Part shown: piece by piece, positions 19,661 to 31,181 of the stretch
Position numbering within the stretch: the first letter of the stretch is position 1
Layout of the letters: each line of letters starts with the position of its first letter
Assembly: GCA_950295325.1 (NCBI GenBank)
Contig: OX485808.1
Coordinates: 37,592,527 to 37,656,526 of the forward strand
Direction: 5' to 3'
Length of the DNA: 64,000 nt
From: Polytrichum commune
Lineage: Eukaryota > Streptophyta > Polytrichopsida > Polytrichales > Polytrichaceae
Notes under the pieces: model-generated
What the model was told of the DNA's origin: nothing
The model's input: only the letters and a program-made list of their open reading frames with translations
Database searches by the model: none
Position numbers and translations under genes: made by a program

Positions 19661-20536
19661 TTACTGCCATACTGATGTGCATGAATGAAGATGTGTTGCT
19701 GGATGCGTAGACAATAATGACGTGTATTTACGAACGAACGTTCGTAAATTCCCGACCATCAGGTACCAATAGATACGGGTCAAATAAGTATGTATGATCC
19801 TCGAAGGCATATTTACGAACGCACGTTCGTAAATAACTGTCATGGATTAAGTGCATGTGACTAACCATATGAGTACCTCAATCCAGAACATGCTCTCATG
19901 TGGTATTTACGAACGCACGTTCGTAAATTACCGACCATCAGGTACCAATAGACAAGGGTCAAATATGTATGTATGAACCTCGAAGGCATATTTACGAACG
20001 CACGTTCGTAAATAAATGCCATGGATGATGTGCATGTAACTATCCATGAGTAGCTCAATCCAAAACATGATCTCCATTGGGATTTACGAACGCACGTTCG
20101 TAAAATTACCGACCATCAGGTACCAATAGATACGGGTCAAATATGTATGTATGATCCTCGAAGGCATATTTACGAACGCACGTTCGTAAATAATTGCCAT
20201 GGATTATGTGCATGTGACTATCCATGAGTAGCTCAATCCAAAGCATGCTCTCAGGTGGGATTTACGAACGCACGTTCGTAAATTACCGACCATCAGGTAC
20301 AAAAAAGATAAGGGTCAAATATGTCTGCATGGTCCTCGAAGGCATATTTACGAACGCACGTTCGTAAATAACTGAGATGGATTACGTGCATGTGACTATC
20401 CATATGAGTAGCTCAATCCAGAACATGCTCTCATGTGGAATTTACGAACGCGCGTTCGTAAATCCTTGCCATGTTCAGGTCCGAATAGTTTGTCTAAACC
20501 TGAAGCTCTTCATCTTTACGAACGTGCGTTCGTAAA
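19564..20536. repeat. 178-bp tandem array with 11 palindromes, element B transposase leader
   Basis: Eleven copies of the B palindrome start at 19564, 19727, 19812, 19906, 19991, 20083, 20169, 20261, 20347, 20441 and 20515. The main unit is about 178 bp with two palindromes. The linker reads CCGACCATCAGGTAC and CTCGAAGGCAT. This corresponds in position to the 78-bp array of A and the 64-bp array of C, but the linkers are unrelated. Confidence 0.92.
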
Positions 20537-20815
20537 GTTCCGGTATTTACGGCGGTATATGCGGTAGGTACAGCCTGTACTGTACCTGGGTGGTGTAGGG
20601 TTGGCGCACACGAAATGGCTTGAGCGCGTTCGGTGAGGTCTGTAGAGCGCACACTTGCATGTGCCGCTGAAAAGAGCTTTGTTGTGGGGGAAGAGCTTTA
20701 AGTACTTCACCCCGCTGGTTCAAAATCCCTTGGATGCTCTTTAAAAAGCGGATTCCCGCCGCCTTCTTTGACCTAACAATCTCCCATTCCATCCATGCGG
20801 AATTATATAAATAGC
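20537..20815 (-). promoter_or_regulatory. Element B transposase leader exon and promoter region
   Basis: Read on the minus strand, a TATATAA-like box lies near 20800, followed by a GGCGGGAATCC stretch and a transcribed-looking leader down to the array. The placement is by analogy with A and C; the exact start and donor are not determined. Confidence 0.4.
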
Positions 20816-20917
20816 ACTGTCATGTATGGAACATGCCTTGCATGCACGCCAACATATTGAAAATATATAAATCGGTTGCACACCTTAGTTGTGACCAAGG
20901 TCTCATCGAAATATATG

Positions 20918-20955
<38 letters not shown>

Positions 20956-21068
20956 ATGTCTAAATATGGAGATGGTTAACATTGAATATTTAATGATTTG
21001 CGACTAAGGTATGAAGTCCAAGTTAATTGACAATTGATGCCTAATAAAGTTATGAATGTCGAAGTCAT

Positions 21069-21123
<55 letters not shown>

Positions 21124-22700
21124 CACACAATGAGGTCAGAGTGGCTAAGAAACATGTTGCGGACGCCCCTAAAATTATAGGTATCATATGTTTCACATAA
21201 AAAAATGACCGTAATATGGTCACCAAGTGCATGAATACAACTAAAAAATCGGGTTAATCCATAATGGCTTGCACTATGGTAGATTGAGGACACTATGAAC
21301 TAATTATACCTAATAATATATGTAAGTTAGGTCTTCTTTCAAATGGTATCTAGGTGTGAAAATAAGGAATTAAAATGGCATGAGTAGGAAGGATTAATCA
21401 ATTTGTAATGCTGCATAGTATGATAGCGTAATGATCATTGAGACTTGAAACCATACTAGCTACCGTAACGTTGAATCATAGTTACAATTATTATGGGTTT
21501 GACGTCCTATTGGAAATTGAATTTTCGTCCACTTGTTGTAAGGGTACGGATACACATTGGTTAAATGTTTATTAGATCATTGGTGATATTTATAGTTGAA
21601 TGCATTGTTCGATTGTTAGTTTAAGTTGACACATGATTAAATGAGTTGAGGTCCTATTGGAAATAGACTTTTAGGGTTTGGGGAAATGCACTATTAATTT
21701 GGAATGGTGCATACAATAGTATGTACTTACAATTAATATATGTTTTGCATCCTATGAGAAGGATGTGCATCATCATAGCTTAAAGTGTTGATATAAATTG
21801 AAGTCTTAAGACATGCATGTTATTATAATAAGATCGTGGATTGTGTGATGAAATTTCACTCATAACTATTAAGGTAAAAGTGGAAATATTTGAAATTTCA
21901 CTTATCACCTAAACCAAAGTTTTATCTCAAATCTATTAATTTGAAATGTGAAAATGACAATTGGCATCATTATCAATTATTATAGTTGTTATGAACGGAA
22001 TTAAGCATTCTCCATCCAACCAACATTGGTGGACCAATTTGACCTGCCCTCAGAAAACAACATGGCCACATATAAGAAAGGTTGGTAAGATAAAAAGATG
22101 CAGGGATGTAGGGTTTAGGGTTTGCGGTTAGGGTTTAGGGTTAGGGTTTCGGGGTAGGGTTTAGGGTTTGTGAAAGTTGTGTATGTGGTATTTGGGTTTA
22201 GGTTTTAGATTGTTACTAGGATACATTACACACACAAACAATATTGATTCCTGAAAAACCCTTGTAATTGCACTAACTTCATTCATCGCAAGCTCGTAGT
22301 TGATGCTAGGAAAATAGTTGACCACTCCATAAATGCAATAGGTCAAGCTAACACCTAATATTGGAACTTGAATTGACATCCTATCGTATAGCAACTCTGC
22401 GCAATCTCATATTATTATGAATTCCTTTTTGCATGTAATATTTATTTGAGGAACCATCGAATTAATTGAAAGATATCTAGCTCTTACATAAACTATATTT
22501 TAAAACACCATATACATATCTTTGGGGGTGGATTCTACATTGACAACCTAGGAAATGACATGCATTGTTTATTACGAATTAACTGAGCATATTTTCCTAA
22601 AATATGTTTACAAGGAATCCAAATGTAGAGGTACTAAGGAAATAAAACGAGTAAAATTCATGTATTTGAACTAAGCTTTTCAAGTTAATGCCCTAAACGC
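20816..22700. other. Spacer between the divergent genes of element B
   Basis: AT-rich, no gene seen. It holds AT/AC microsatellites at 20910-20955 and 21070-21130 and telomere-like repeats at 22109-22170. Confidence 0.6.
22109..22170. repeat. Degenerate TTTAGGG repeats in element B spacer
   Basis: About eight TTTAGGG-like units with interruptions (TTTGCGG, TTTCGGGG). Same relative place as in elements A and C. Confidence 0.8.
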
Positions 22701-23530
22701 GTCCATTACATATAAATATGTCAAAGCATGAGAATAACATGAAGGGTTCCAATATACAACCATCTCCCATCTCCCATCGCATCCCATCCCATCCCATCCC
22801 TTCCCATCACCTCCCATACCATCCCATCCCATCTCCCTCCCAGCCCTAGCCAGTGGAGTTGTGCCACGTGGCAGGTGCTGGGAAACCCTAGCGGCGCACC
22901 TACCTCCCCGCGCCCCTTCCTCTTCTCCTCATTTGTCATTTCGAGGAGAGGAGAAGTGGAGCGCTTAGAGAGCGAAGCTCTTGCTTTTTTTAGTCTTGAA
23001 GTTTTAAATTAGTTTTGTTGCAAGTTTTGAGAGATTTCAGATTGAGAGCTTGTGTGAAAGCTTTTGAGTTTGTGAAAGCTTTCATTGTGAAAGCTTTCAT
23101 TGTGAAAGCTTGTGAGTTTGTGAAAGCTTTCAGTGTGAGAGTTTGTGAGTTTCAAAAGCTTGAGAGCTTGAGTAGGAAAGCTTCAGAGTTTCGGATTGAG
23201 AGCTTGAGGGTGATCTTTAGAAGCTTCAGAGTTTAAGGAAGCTTCAGAGTTGAAGCTTAAGAGTTTAGGGAAGCTTCAGAAGTGAAGCTTGAGAGTTTAG
23301 GGAAGCTTGAGAGTTTAGGAAAGCTTGAGAGTTAAGGGTTTGCTTAAGAGTTCAGAAGCTTGAGAGCTACAAGGTTGTGAGTTTTGTGTACATAGGAGTA
23401 TACTAGGGTTTGTATATAAGCTGTGAAGGCTTGAGGTCTGCATTAGAGAGTTATCTGAGTGTGCATTTGAAAGGCAATTGAGTGTGCAGTTGTGAGGATT
23501 TCTGGGATTTTCAGAAAGAGAAGAAGCAAG
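22700..23530 (+). promoter_or_regulatory. Element B gene 1 promoter and repetitive leader exon
   Basis: TATAAATA lies at 22711-22718, CCATCCCATC repeats at 22760-22840, and a G-box core CCACGTGG at 22864-22871. From 22990 to 23370 short tandem repeats of AAGCTTGAGAGTTT type form a leader. A candidate donor, AAGCAAG|GTTTGA, ends at 23530. The actual start site is not known. Confidence 0.45.
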
Positions 23531-23851
23531 GTTTGAAGTGTGCAGCATTTCAATGTAATTTGTTATCCTTTCCAACTCCTCTCACATTCTGAAAATGTTG
23601 CTTCTTGAATTCAATTTCTTTTGTTACATGCAATGTGAATTATCATTCTTTTCTTCATGTTTCATTCTGCATCTCATTCTGCATCTCAATTGCTTTATGA
23701 TTGAAGATTTGCATCATTCTGACCAAATTTTTGCAGGCACGGCTGCAAGCAGAGTAGCTAATAAGTGAGTTATATACATATTCGTATATATACATATTCG
23801 TATATATACGAATACATATATGTACGGACAGGGGATTCCAAAACCATCACA

Positions 23852-24434
23852 TTTACGAACGCTCGTTCGTAAATGGACATACACTGCATACCGAACCTCC
23901 ATTTACGAACGTGCGTTCGTAAATACGCACTCCACGTTCTTTGAAATGATCTATATTTACGAACGCACGTTCGTAAATATACTCAAAATATCACTCAGAA
24001 GGAACCTTAACTTTAATATGAACCTCTATGAATATCTAAAGAACAAATATAATTTTGCGAACACCAATAAGACAAATCACATGTACTTACGAAAGATAAA
24101 TCAACCAAATGTCCAAAAAGATAGACCAAATGGACATATTTACGAACGCACGTTCGTAAATGAATCCAAATCTATAAAACCAATATCTTTTACAAACGAT
24201 CGTTCGTAAAAATAACCAAATATATTACAAACACAATCATGACGACTAGTCTCTTTGATCTTCATATCTTTTACGAACGCTCGTTCGTAAACTCAATACT
24301 AAAAAATTATATGTTCTTGCAACCCCTCATTTACGAACGAACGTTCGTAAATATAATTACATCAATTGCAAAGACGCATTAACACTGCGTTGTCTGTGGG
24401 ATATGCATGTCACTTACGAACGTTCGTTCGTAAA
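23852..24434. repeat. Eight palindromes in the leader intron of element B gene 1
   Basis: B-type palindromes start at 23852, 23902, 23956, 24139, 24189 (one mismatch), 24270, 24330 and 24413. They stop 28 bp before the CAG|ATG acceptor. Position corresponds to the 8334-9496 array of element A. Confidence 0.92.
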
Positions 24435-24462
24435 GTCACTAATTGTTTATATTCTGTTGCAG

Positions 24463-25437
24463 ATGGCAAGATCAAGCAGAAGTGCCATTGAGATGTTCGC
24501 GGTGAAGGTCGATGGCCTCCCAGAGTCGGTGTTAGACGATAACGGCAACGACAACTATGTCCCCAAGGAAGACTTCATGGGGGAGTGGACGGCACTGCCA
24601 GAGAAGATCGGGGACGGCCTCTTCTGCATGCGCTTCACATACGAGCTGGAGACAAGACCGGACCAGCCCGAACAGTGGGTTCAAATGAAGACGTGGGAGA
24701 TAGAGTCCATAGAGGCCCAGGGGGAGTATGTAATTCTGGACATGAAGAACAAGAAGGATCATATCAACCTCTTGTTGCATTTTCAGAAAAATACCTTCTC
24801 CTACCAATACGCCACCAATAACGTAGCGGAAGATGCCAAGCACTTCGACCTGGACGGCCTCTTCTCCAAATATGCGTTAAGCCCATACTGGACGGCAAGG
24901 AAATTGACCGCCCTTGCATTGAACATCTCCAAATACAACAGTGTGGTCACTGAGGCAAACAAGAAGAAGAAGAGCCCCAGGAAACCATCCACATCAGGGG
25001 CAGGAGGATCTAGAAGTGCACCCAGGCATGTGCCTTCCGCTAGCAGGGCGACGGAGGGCCCCAGTAGACACTCCACGCCATCGAAGAGGACAAGGGAGGA
25101 GATGGAGAAATCGGGAGTAACGGAGACCGCAGAGGTGACCTCGCCTGTCGTAATGCCCACCCCCTTGAAAAAGGGTGAGAACCCTGATGCTGGGAAGGCC
25201 ACGAGGATCCTTCGAGACTTCAACAACTACTCGAAGGATTGCTGGCCCATGGGACGCCACTTCACATTCAACGTGGACTGCTTCAAGTGCGAGATGTCCC
25301 CCAACAAATGGGTGGTTTGCTCTCGCGAAAGCGGTGGTGTGAAGTGGCAGATAAATAATCTAATGAACAACGTCAAGTGGGACAGGCAGACCGTCTGCGT
25401 CATGCCGAAAGGGCTGACATCCCGTCCGACGGTGGAC
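24463..25437 (+). pseudogene. Element B gene 1, exon 1 (truncated before the DGQHS motif)
   Basis: ATG follows the acceptor GTTGCAG. It encodes MARSSRSAIEMFAVKVDG, then DNYVPKEDF (matching DDSYVPKDG in A), a Ser/Pro/Lys-rich linker, a Cys-containing block and VCVMPKGLTSRPTVD. There the homology to A stops, just before the region that carries DGQHS. The sequence jumps directly into exon 2 and changes frame. About 110 codons, the exon 1 donor and the whole of intron 1 are missing, which fits an internal deletion. Confidence 0.75.
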
Positions 25438-26762
25438 AGTCCAAGTTCTCCTCCATGGACAAGTTCTCCTCCATCGACATGAAGTCTACAACAACCAAGT
25501 CTGTCCTGGAGCTCAAGGGTGAGCTCCGCCTCATCTGTTGCAACAGGGACACTTGGGAGTTGTGGACACAATTTTTTGATGCGCACAGCTCGGGCGATCT
25601 GGTCAACCCCGACACCGAGGAGAAGTACAGCGCGGAGAAGACCGGGGAGGCCCCTCCACTATTGAGGGAGTTCTTCAGGTCCCTTCAAGGGTTAACAGAG
25701 TCCGAGTTGCAGAGGTGCGCGGTGCATCTTCTTGGGAACACTGTGGGAAGAACCATCCCATACCCGAAGATATTTTTGAAGAGGCCAAGACACAAGCCCG
25801 GCACGTATTCCATCAAGGAATGGTGCGAACACCGCAAGCTGAAGACTGCTGCAATGAGGGAGTTGAGCGCCCTAATACCAGAGTACGCACTCATCCTAGC
25901 CGACGGGGACATTAATTGGGCCAGCTGGAAGATGTTCAAGGTCGACTACAACATCTCCGGACCCTCAATGCGTTGTCTTGTCAAAGAGCACGCCTCCATT
26001 TTGAAGCAGAAGGGGAACAAGAGGACAAAGAAAACCGAGACGGATCCCCAGGAGGTGGAGCAATACAGAAGCTTTTTGGCGCGGAAGAGGTTGGCCACAT
26101 TCGAAGGAGTGGCCAGATTTTGTCTGGTGACAACCGGAGTGGAGAGGGTGACATTCTCCAAGTGGGACCGGACCATGAGCAGGGCCGAGGTGAGGGAGGA
26201 TCGACGGGGGTGCCCATTTGCCCTGATCGATTTCAAAGGGATCCTCGGTGCGTCGAGGCAGGGGGGGAAGGACATACCTTTCTACGACCCCTTCATGGCC
26301 AAGTTCAAGGAGCACAAGTCTCCGGACATGAGGGAGCCTCACGTTTGGCTGTGGATAGTGGAGCAAGAAAAGCTCTCTGCTGTAGTCGACCTGTACGAGA
26401 AGATGATCAAATTCGAGTACAGCATCTTCCACAGCACTTACGTGCCCGCCAAGACGGAAGGGATCGTGGCCATCAACGAGGCCAGGGGAAACAAACAGGT
26501 GGGGGCGGTTAGCCTCGTTTTCTTGACGTACAACGCGCTTCGGAATGGGCGAGCCCCTATCAAGGCGAACACTACGTTCAAGAAGATCTACAGCATCCCC
26601 CATCCCCCTCCCAAGGATCTGCTGCAGGAGACCTTGTACACTGTCTTCCCGGCGATGGAACTCAGGTTGGAGTTCTACGTCTTCGTTTTGCAGAGCGTGG
26701 CAATAAGCGGAGAGACCGTGTACAACGTTTGTGGCGGCAGCAAGTTCATGTACGCTGCGATG
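25438..26762 (+). pseudogene. Element B gene 1, exon 2 block (fused by deletion to exon 1)
   Basis: This encodes MDKFSSIDMKS, LKGELRLICCN, REFFRSLQGLTESEL, FALIDFKGILGASR, PHVWLWIVEQEK and VCGGSKFMYAAM, collinear with exon 2 of A and C. It ends in the same donor (ATG|GTAAGC). The block is open but not in frame with exon 1, so the joined gene is broken. Domain function is unknown. Confidence 0.75.
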
Positions 26763-26781
26763 GTAAGCTCTCCAACTAATA

Positions 26782-26877
26782 TTTACGAACGCTCGTTCGT
26801 AAAGTTCACCTCAACTTGTCTTGGGGTTTGATGACATTGTTTCTCGTCGTTGATGTTTACGAACGCACGTTCGTATA
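26782..26877. repeat. Two palindromes in intron 2 of element B gene 1
   Basis: B-type palindromes at 26782-26803 and 26856-26877 (last bases decayed) within the intron 26763-26903. The equivalent introns in A and C contain six and three A-type palindromes. Confidence 0.9.
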
Positions 26878-26903
26878 TTCTAACGTATTTGCTTGAATCT
26901 CAG

Positions 26904-28337
26904 ATGCTGGGGCTGGTCGTCAACAGCTTCATTGAAGCCATCGACGAGGAGGACTTCCACGTGCACAGGGCGAAGGCCTCCACGATGGACCTGGAGGACA
27001 TGTCCCTCCCGAGGACGGACATCAACATGCCCGTCGACGAAGGCATGCCCGCCATGGAGACGGACGACGACGAGCCCGCGCCCTCATACAACGTCGAGGC
27101 GATCCTCCGATCCTTGGACGTCACTCCTCTCCGCATTTTGGCGCCGTCGGGAAATCCATCCGACGTGCAAGGGACTCCGGGTGGATACACGGGGTCGTCG
27201 GCGGGGACAACCCAAGATGTCCTCCCTGCGAGAACGTCTGGAGCGGAGGCATTCGGCACTCCCGGGGGATGCTCGACATCCGTGTCGCCCAGGCCGATCG
27301 TGGTTCCCAAGATGGAGAACCTCGACCTTCTGGACCAACGGTCCCGACCGACGTTGGACCAGTACCGCAACATGAGGCGGAGGATGAAGAAGACCCCCTA
27401 CGTGGAGCTGCCTCCGGGGGCAATCATCGAGGTCTCCGATGAGGACGAGGGCGACATGGAGATCATGGTCGAGCTGGGGGTAGACTTTGACAAAAACAAG
27501 AGGGTCAAAGAGGAGGCGTTGTCCGTCGCCGAGCTTAACGCCAAGCTCGAGCAAAAGATGAAGGAGGACATGGCGAAGGCGGCAGAGGAGAATGCCAAGA
27601 AAATGTTCGCAATTCAGGAGGAGCTGAGGCAGTCAAACGAGAAGACGGACGCCATCCTCGCCATGCTCCAGCGTATGCAGAGCTTCTCGGCGCCCCCCCA
27701 GCCGGCCTACCCCTTCCCTGGAGGATACCCCTCCCAATCCCCTCCACCGGGCATGTTCACCGGAGGGCCTTCCCGCCAGCAGGCGCCCCACCCGACGCCT
27801 GTTGGCACTCCTCCGCCACCAGAGGTTCCCTCGACCACCTCCCACGATGCTGTGGCGGCGGCCATCCAGGAGGACGAGGATTTACGAACGCGCGTTCGTG
27901 AATCTTCAGGTCCTCCAGTCCTCACCCCTCCCCCTTCAAGGGTAGGACTGCCCTCATACACCGATGCGTCGTCTTTCACCGTCGTCCCCAGGGTAGTAGA
28001 CAGACATGGCGATGACTCTGCGCGACACACTGACATGGTCATTGTGGAGGACACGCAGGGGAGCCCCAATGACGCACCAAGGGTGCATGGGATGGACGTG
28101 GAAGAAACCCATGCGGCGTGGATGGAGGATGTCAGGATGGACGCGCTCGACCTGGGCGCCGAGGAAGAAGACGCGCTGCGCATCCAGGCGACACAGGCGT
28201 CTCAACCGGAGCGTGAGGCAGAGGCCATGGAGACAGAGGCGGCTGCAGCTGTGGAGGTTACGAACGCGCGTTCGTTAATCGTTGAGGAGGGACCTGCTGC
28301 TCGGTCCAGCGCCGCTGCCCCTCCCCCCGATGACGAG
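26904..28337 (+). CDS. Element B gene 1, exon 3: acidic, coiled-coil, Pro-rich segment
   Basis: The exon is 1434 bp (478 codons) between acceptor CAG|ATG and donor GAG|GTAACT, open throughout and phase 0 at both ends. It begins MLGLVVNSFIEAIDEEDF. Later come PGAIIEVSDEDEGDMEI (a textbook SUMO-interaction core followed by acidic residues), KRVKEEALSVAELNAKL (sumoylation consensus VKEE), a coiled coil (about residues 205-255) and a Pro-rich tail. Two B-type palindromes lie in the coding frame (27881-27902 reading DLRTRVRES, 28258-28279 reading VTNARSLI). Sequence identity to A is low, but the order of these features is the same. Confidence 0.72.
27881..28279. repeat. Two palindromes inside coding exon 3 of element B
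   Basis: TTTACGAACG half-sites with GC spacer at 27881-27902 and a shorter-armed copy at 28258-28279. They occupy the same C-terminal Pro-rich part of exon 3 that carries two A-type palindromes in A and C. Confidence 0.85.
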
Positions 28338-28364
28338 GTAACTCTCCTCTGAGAATACCATTTT

Positions 28365-28823
28365 TTTACGAACGCGCGTTCGTAACCTCTCTAACATCGC
28401 GATGTTTTTCTCTTCATCGACATCCAGTGGCCTTGCAAGAGCCCTCTTCAGCGGTCCCCCTTAGGGCCGAACAGTTTTGTAGGACACGGCATCATTTTGC
28501 CTTAGGAAAATGTGATAGACTATCACGTGAGAAATGTAAATATTCAACGGATTAATATATGAGCCTATGTTATCTGCATCGCGTTGCTTCAAATTCTCTG
28601 CCCTCGACCCCTTCTCGTATGTTGTATATGTTGATGAGATTATGTTGATTCTTGCATACCCACCTCATTCGCGAACGCTCGTTCGTGAAAGGTTGCGACC
28701 CACTGTCCACCTCATTCGCGAACGACCGCTCGTAAATGTACGTGTAGCCGCGCTCACGAACGAGCGCTCGTAAATGATGCGCACCGCCCCCGCAGCCTTC
28801 ATTCACGAACGCTCGTTCGCAAG
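28365..28823. repeat. Palindromes in intron 3 of element B gene 1
   Basis: One good copy at 28365-28386 and four decayed ones at 28668, 28715, 28752 and 28802. The arms TTCGCGAACG or CTCACGAACG replace the canonical one. The intron is 28338-28955. Confidence 0.8.
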
Positions 28824-28955
28824 TGTGCCCTTGAGCACATTTTCCTTGCACTCTCCTCACTTCCTCGTCTTTCCCCATAATGCACCGTCTTCATTTTCTA
28901 CGCAAAGTTTCATTATTGGATCATAGAATTAAACTAGTCGAGTTGTTCATCACAG

Positions 28956-29723
28956 GACCCCCCGGAGATAGGTCGCAACCCCTCGACCAGTGGACCTCCC
29001 ACCCGGCACAAACCTTTCATCGTTTTTTACCTCAACGGGGTGTTGTGTCACACCCAACACATCCCAAGGGTCCCCACGCGTCCCTTCCGTCACCCGGACG
29101 AAAGGGACTACGACGGCGAGCTCGACACCCTCATTAACCGCAAGGCTGTCCGCGCCCGTCCCGGCTTGCGTGACTTCCTTCGCGAGGTGGTCGAGTTCGC
29201 TCACGTCATTGTGTGGAGCTCCATGGTCATGGAGAACACCGAGCCCATCGTGCACTTCTTGTTCCGCGATCTCCCGAGCCCTTGCCTCGTCCTCGGCCAA
29301 GAGGACTGCGACGAGCTGCTCGACGAGAAAGGTCAACCGGTGCCCAAGTTTGGCGGTCGGGGCGGAGGACAACAGTTCCTCAAGGTCCTCCGCTCGAGAC
29401 TCTGGCGAGGCGTCCCCCGTCTGCAAGGGACGCCGCACGGGTGGTGGCCGACTCCAGAGAACACCGTCCTCATCGACGACAACCCCACCAAGAGCGTCTT
29501 GAACCCCCCGGGCAACGTCATCTTCCCGGACACTTGGACCGGCGATAGGCAAGACACATTTTTGGTCGATAGGCTAGCCCCCTACCTTAGAAGGCTCGTG
29601 CTCCACGCCGGTAGCATACCATTTTTTGTTAGGTCCAACCCCTTCGGCAATGCGGCGCTAAGCCCCCGCGATAATGTATTCAAGAGCATCATGAGGCTCG
29701 CCAAACTCAATAAATTGATTTGA
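28956..29723 (+). CDS. Element B gene 1, exon 4: FCP1-like HAD domain lacking the nucleophile Asp
   Basis: The exon runs from acceptor CACAG to stop TGA (29721-29723), 255 residues, in phase 0. The domain reads PFIVFYLNGVLCH where A has FLVLDLNGVLVQ, so the catalytic first Asp is Tyr. It continues with VIVWSSMVMEN, NTVLIDDNPTKSVLNPPGN and a conserved end (KLNKLI). The fold is probably retained but phosphatase activity should be lost. Either this is decay of an old copy or the domain works as a binding module. The frame has no stops. Confidence 0.75.
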   Translation, partial: DPPEIGRNPSTSGPPTRHKPFIVFYLNGVLCHTQHIPRVPTRPFRHPDERDYDGELDTLINRKAVRARPGLRDFLREVVEFAHVIVWSSMVMENTEPIVHFLFRDLPSPCLVLGQEDCDELLDEKGQPVPKFGGRGGGQQFLKVLRSRLWRGVPRLQGTPHGWWPTPENTVLIDDNPTKSVLNPPGNVIFPDTWTGDRQDTFLVDRLAPYLRRLVLHAGSIPFFVRSNPFGNAALSPRDNVFKSIMRLAKLNKLI

Positions 29724-29834
29724 AATGCCTCCATGTCTTTGCTTGTATCATGTGGTTCACATTTACTAATGCTTGCTTCGTTTTTGGATGTCTTTTGTTG
29801 TTGTGATTGTTGTTGTTGTTGTTCTTGCCCATAG

Positions 29835-30344
29835 TCTGCCCCCATATGCGACGGCCCTTCCCGTCCCCTCTCGCCCCCTGCCTCCCCTTCCCGCGACGTC
29901 ACGGACTTCCAAATGCCATCCCTCTACCAGTTCTCGGCGGTGGATGCGGCCTCGGCCGTGGATTACTCCCGCGACATCGGCATCGACGACGGCGTCGTCA
30001 ACAGCCCGCCCCCCGCACTTGTCGCCCGCGCCTACGCCCCGTCGCCCTCCCCCCTCTCCAAGGAGAAACGGACGCTCGTTCGTTTGGGGCACCTCTCGCC
30101 CTCTAAGGACGACGCCGTCGCTCGTCGCGGGCCGAGCCGGCGTCTCCGCATGGAAGGCCCCCGTTGCCACACCTCCCCCGCCGACTCCGTTCCTCCCCGC
30201 GCAACGTCCTCCGCCATCGTGAGCCCCCCACGCCTCGACTCCCCCCCGCCACTCACCAATACAATAGTTCCATCGGCTCCGGATGCTCCCGTCGACGCCC
30301 CCCTCGTTCCCACCGTTCCCCGCATGGACGTCCCCAAAGCCAAG
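29835..30344 (+). CDS. Element B gene 1, exon 5: conserved unknown segment
   Basis: The exon is 510 bp (170 codons) between acceptor CCATAG and donor AAG|GTGCCC. It contains SAVDAASAVDYSRDI and DDGVVNSPPPA, matching exon 5 of A and C, followed by a longer Pro/Ser/Arg-rich part. A half palindrome (GCTCGTTCGT) occurs near 30074. There is no conserved ATG, as in the other elements. Function unknown. Confidence 0.55.
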
Positions 30345-30496
30345 GTGCCCTCCTCAACCCTAAACCCCTTTCCCGCTTTTGCTTCCCTTGTCTTCCGTTT
30401 GCGTGCCGTTCTCTTTATGAGCGCCCATCCCAAACCGCCCTCATTATTTTCCCCACTCCATTCCTATTCTTATCTTCCTATGACGTTGTTTCGCAG

Positions 30497-30817
30497 GTGG
30501 TTACCCGCTCGCTTGGTGCCCGGCCCTCCTCCACGTCCTCCTTGGATAGGCACGCCCTCAAGGCCGCATCTTCCGAGTCCGATTGTTGTCTAGCCCTCCG
30601 GAGAAACGCAAGACGTTCCCTTTCGCAAACACCCTCGCATTCTACTTATAATACCACCTCTTACAATTCGGGAGCGCGTCCTGAAACATGCAAGAACGAC
30701 ACATATTCCTGTCCAGGCAACACGCAAGGATACAGTCGTGGGCCTGAGATTTTTAGAGCCATGGAGGCCGCCAAAAAAAAGGGCTTAGCCGCAAAAAAAA
30801 ATAGTGGGTCGGACTAG
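30497..30817 (+). CDS. Element B gene 1, exon 6: Ser/Tyr-rich basic tail
   Basis: The exon follows acceptor TTTCGCAG and ends at TAG (30815-30817). It encodes RRNARRSLSQTPSHS, then TSYNSGARPE, GYSRGPEIFRAMEAAKKKG and a short Lys/Ser end. The block (G)YSRG(A/P)EIFR is the best conserved part of this tail in all three elements. No known domain was recognised. Confidence 0.55.
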   Translation: MVTRSLGARPSSTSSLDRHALKAASSESDCCLALRRNARRSLSQTPSHSTYNTTSYNSGARPETCKNDTYSCPGNTQGYSRGPEIFRAMEAAKKKGLAAKKNSGSD

Positions 30818-31181
30818 TGTGACGTCTAGAAGCGTACTAGTGGGACGGACTCCCTAAATGGGCTTAGGTGTAGAACATATTTAAGTGCTTACTTTCTATG
30901 CTATTCCAAGTTACTCAAGACATTGATGGTATTTCCATTATAATTGTATTTCAATCCCAATTAATTCATTCAACTTCCATTCATTCTTCGCACCTTCCCT
31001 TCCATTCATAACGAGTTGTGATTTCATACGCAACTATTTTCATGTATGCCTCACATTTTTGTTCACTTCCATGCCTTTATGTATAATAATAGTAGCATAC
31101 CATTATACATATGGGATTTTTAGTCGTCATTACTGGTCCAATTTTGAAAGGTGCATCCTTATATAGTCTCATAATCAACAA

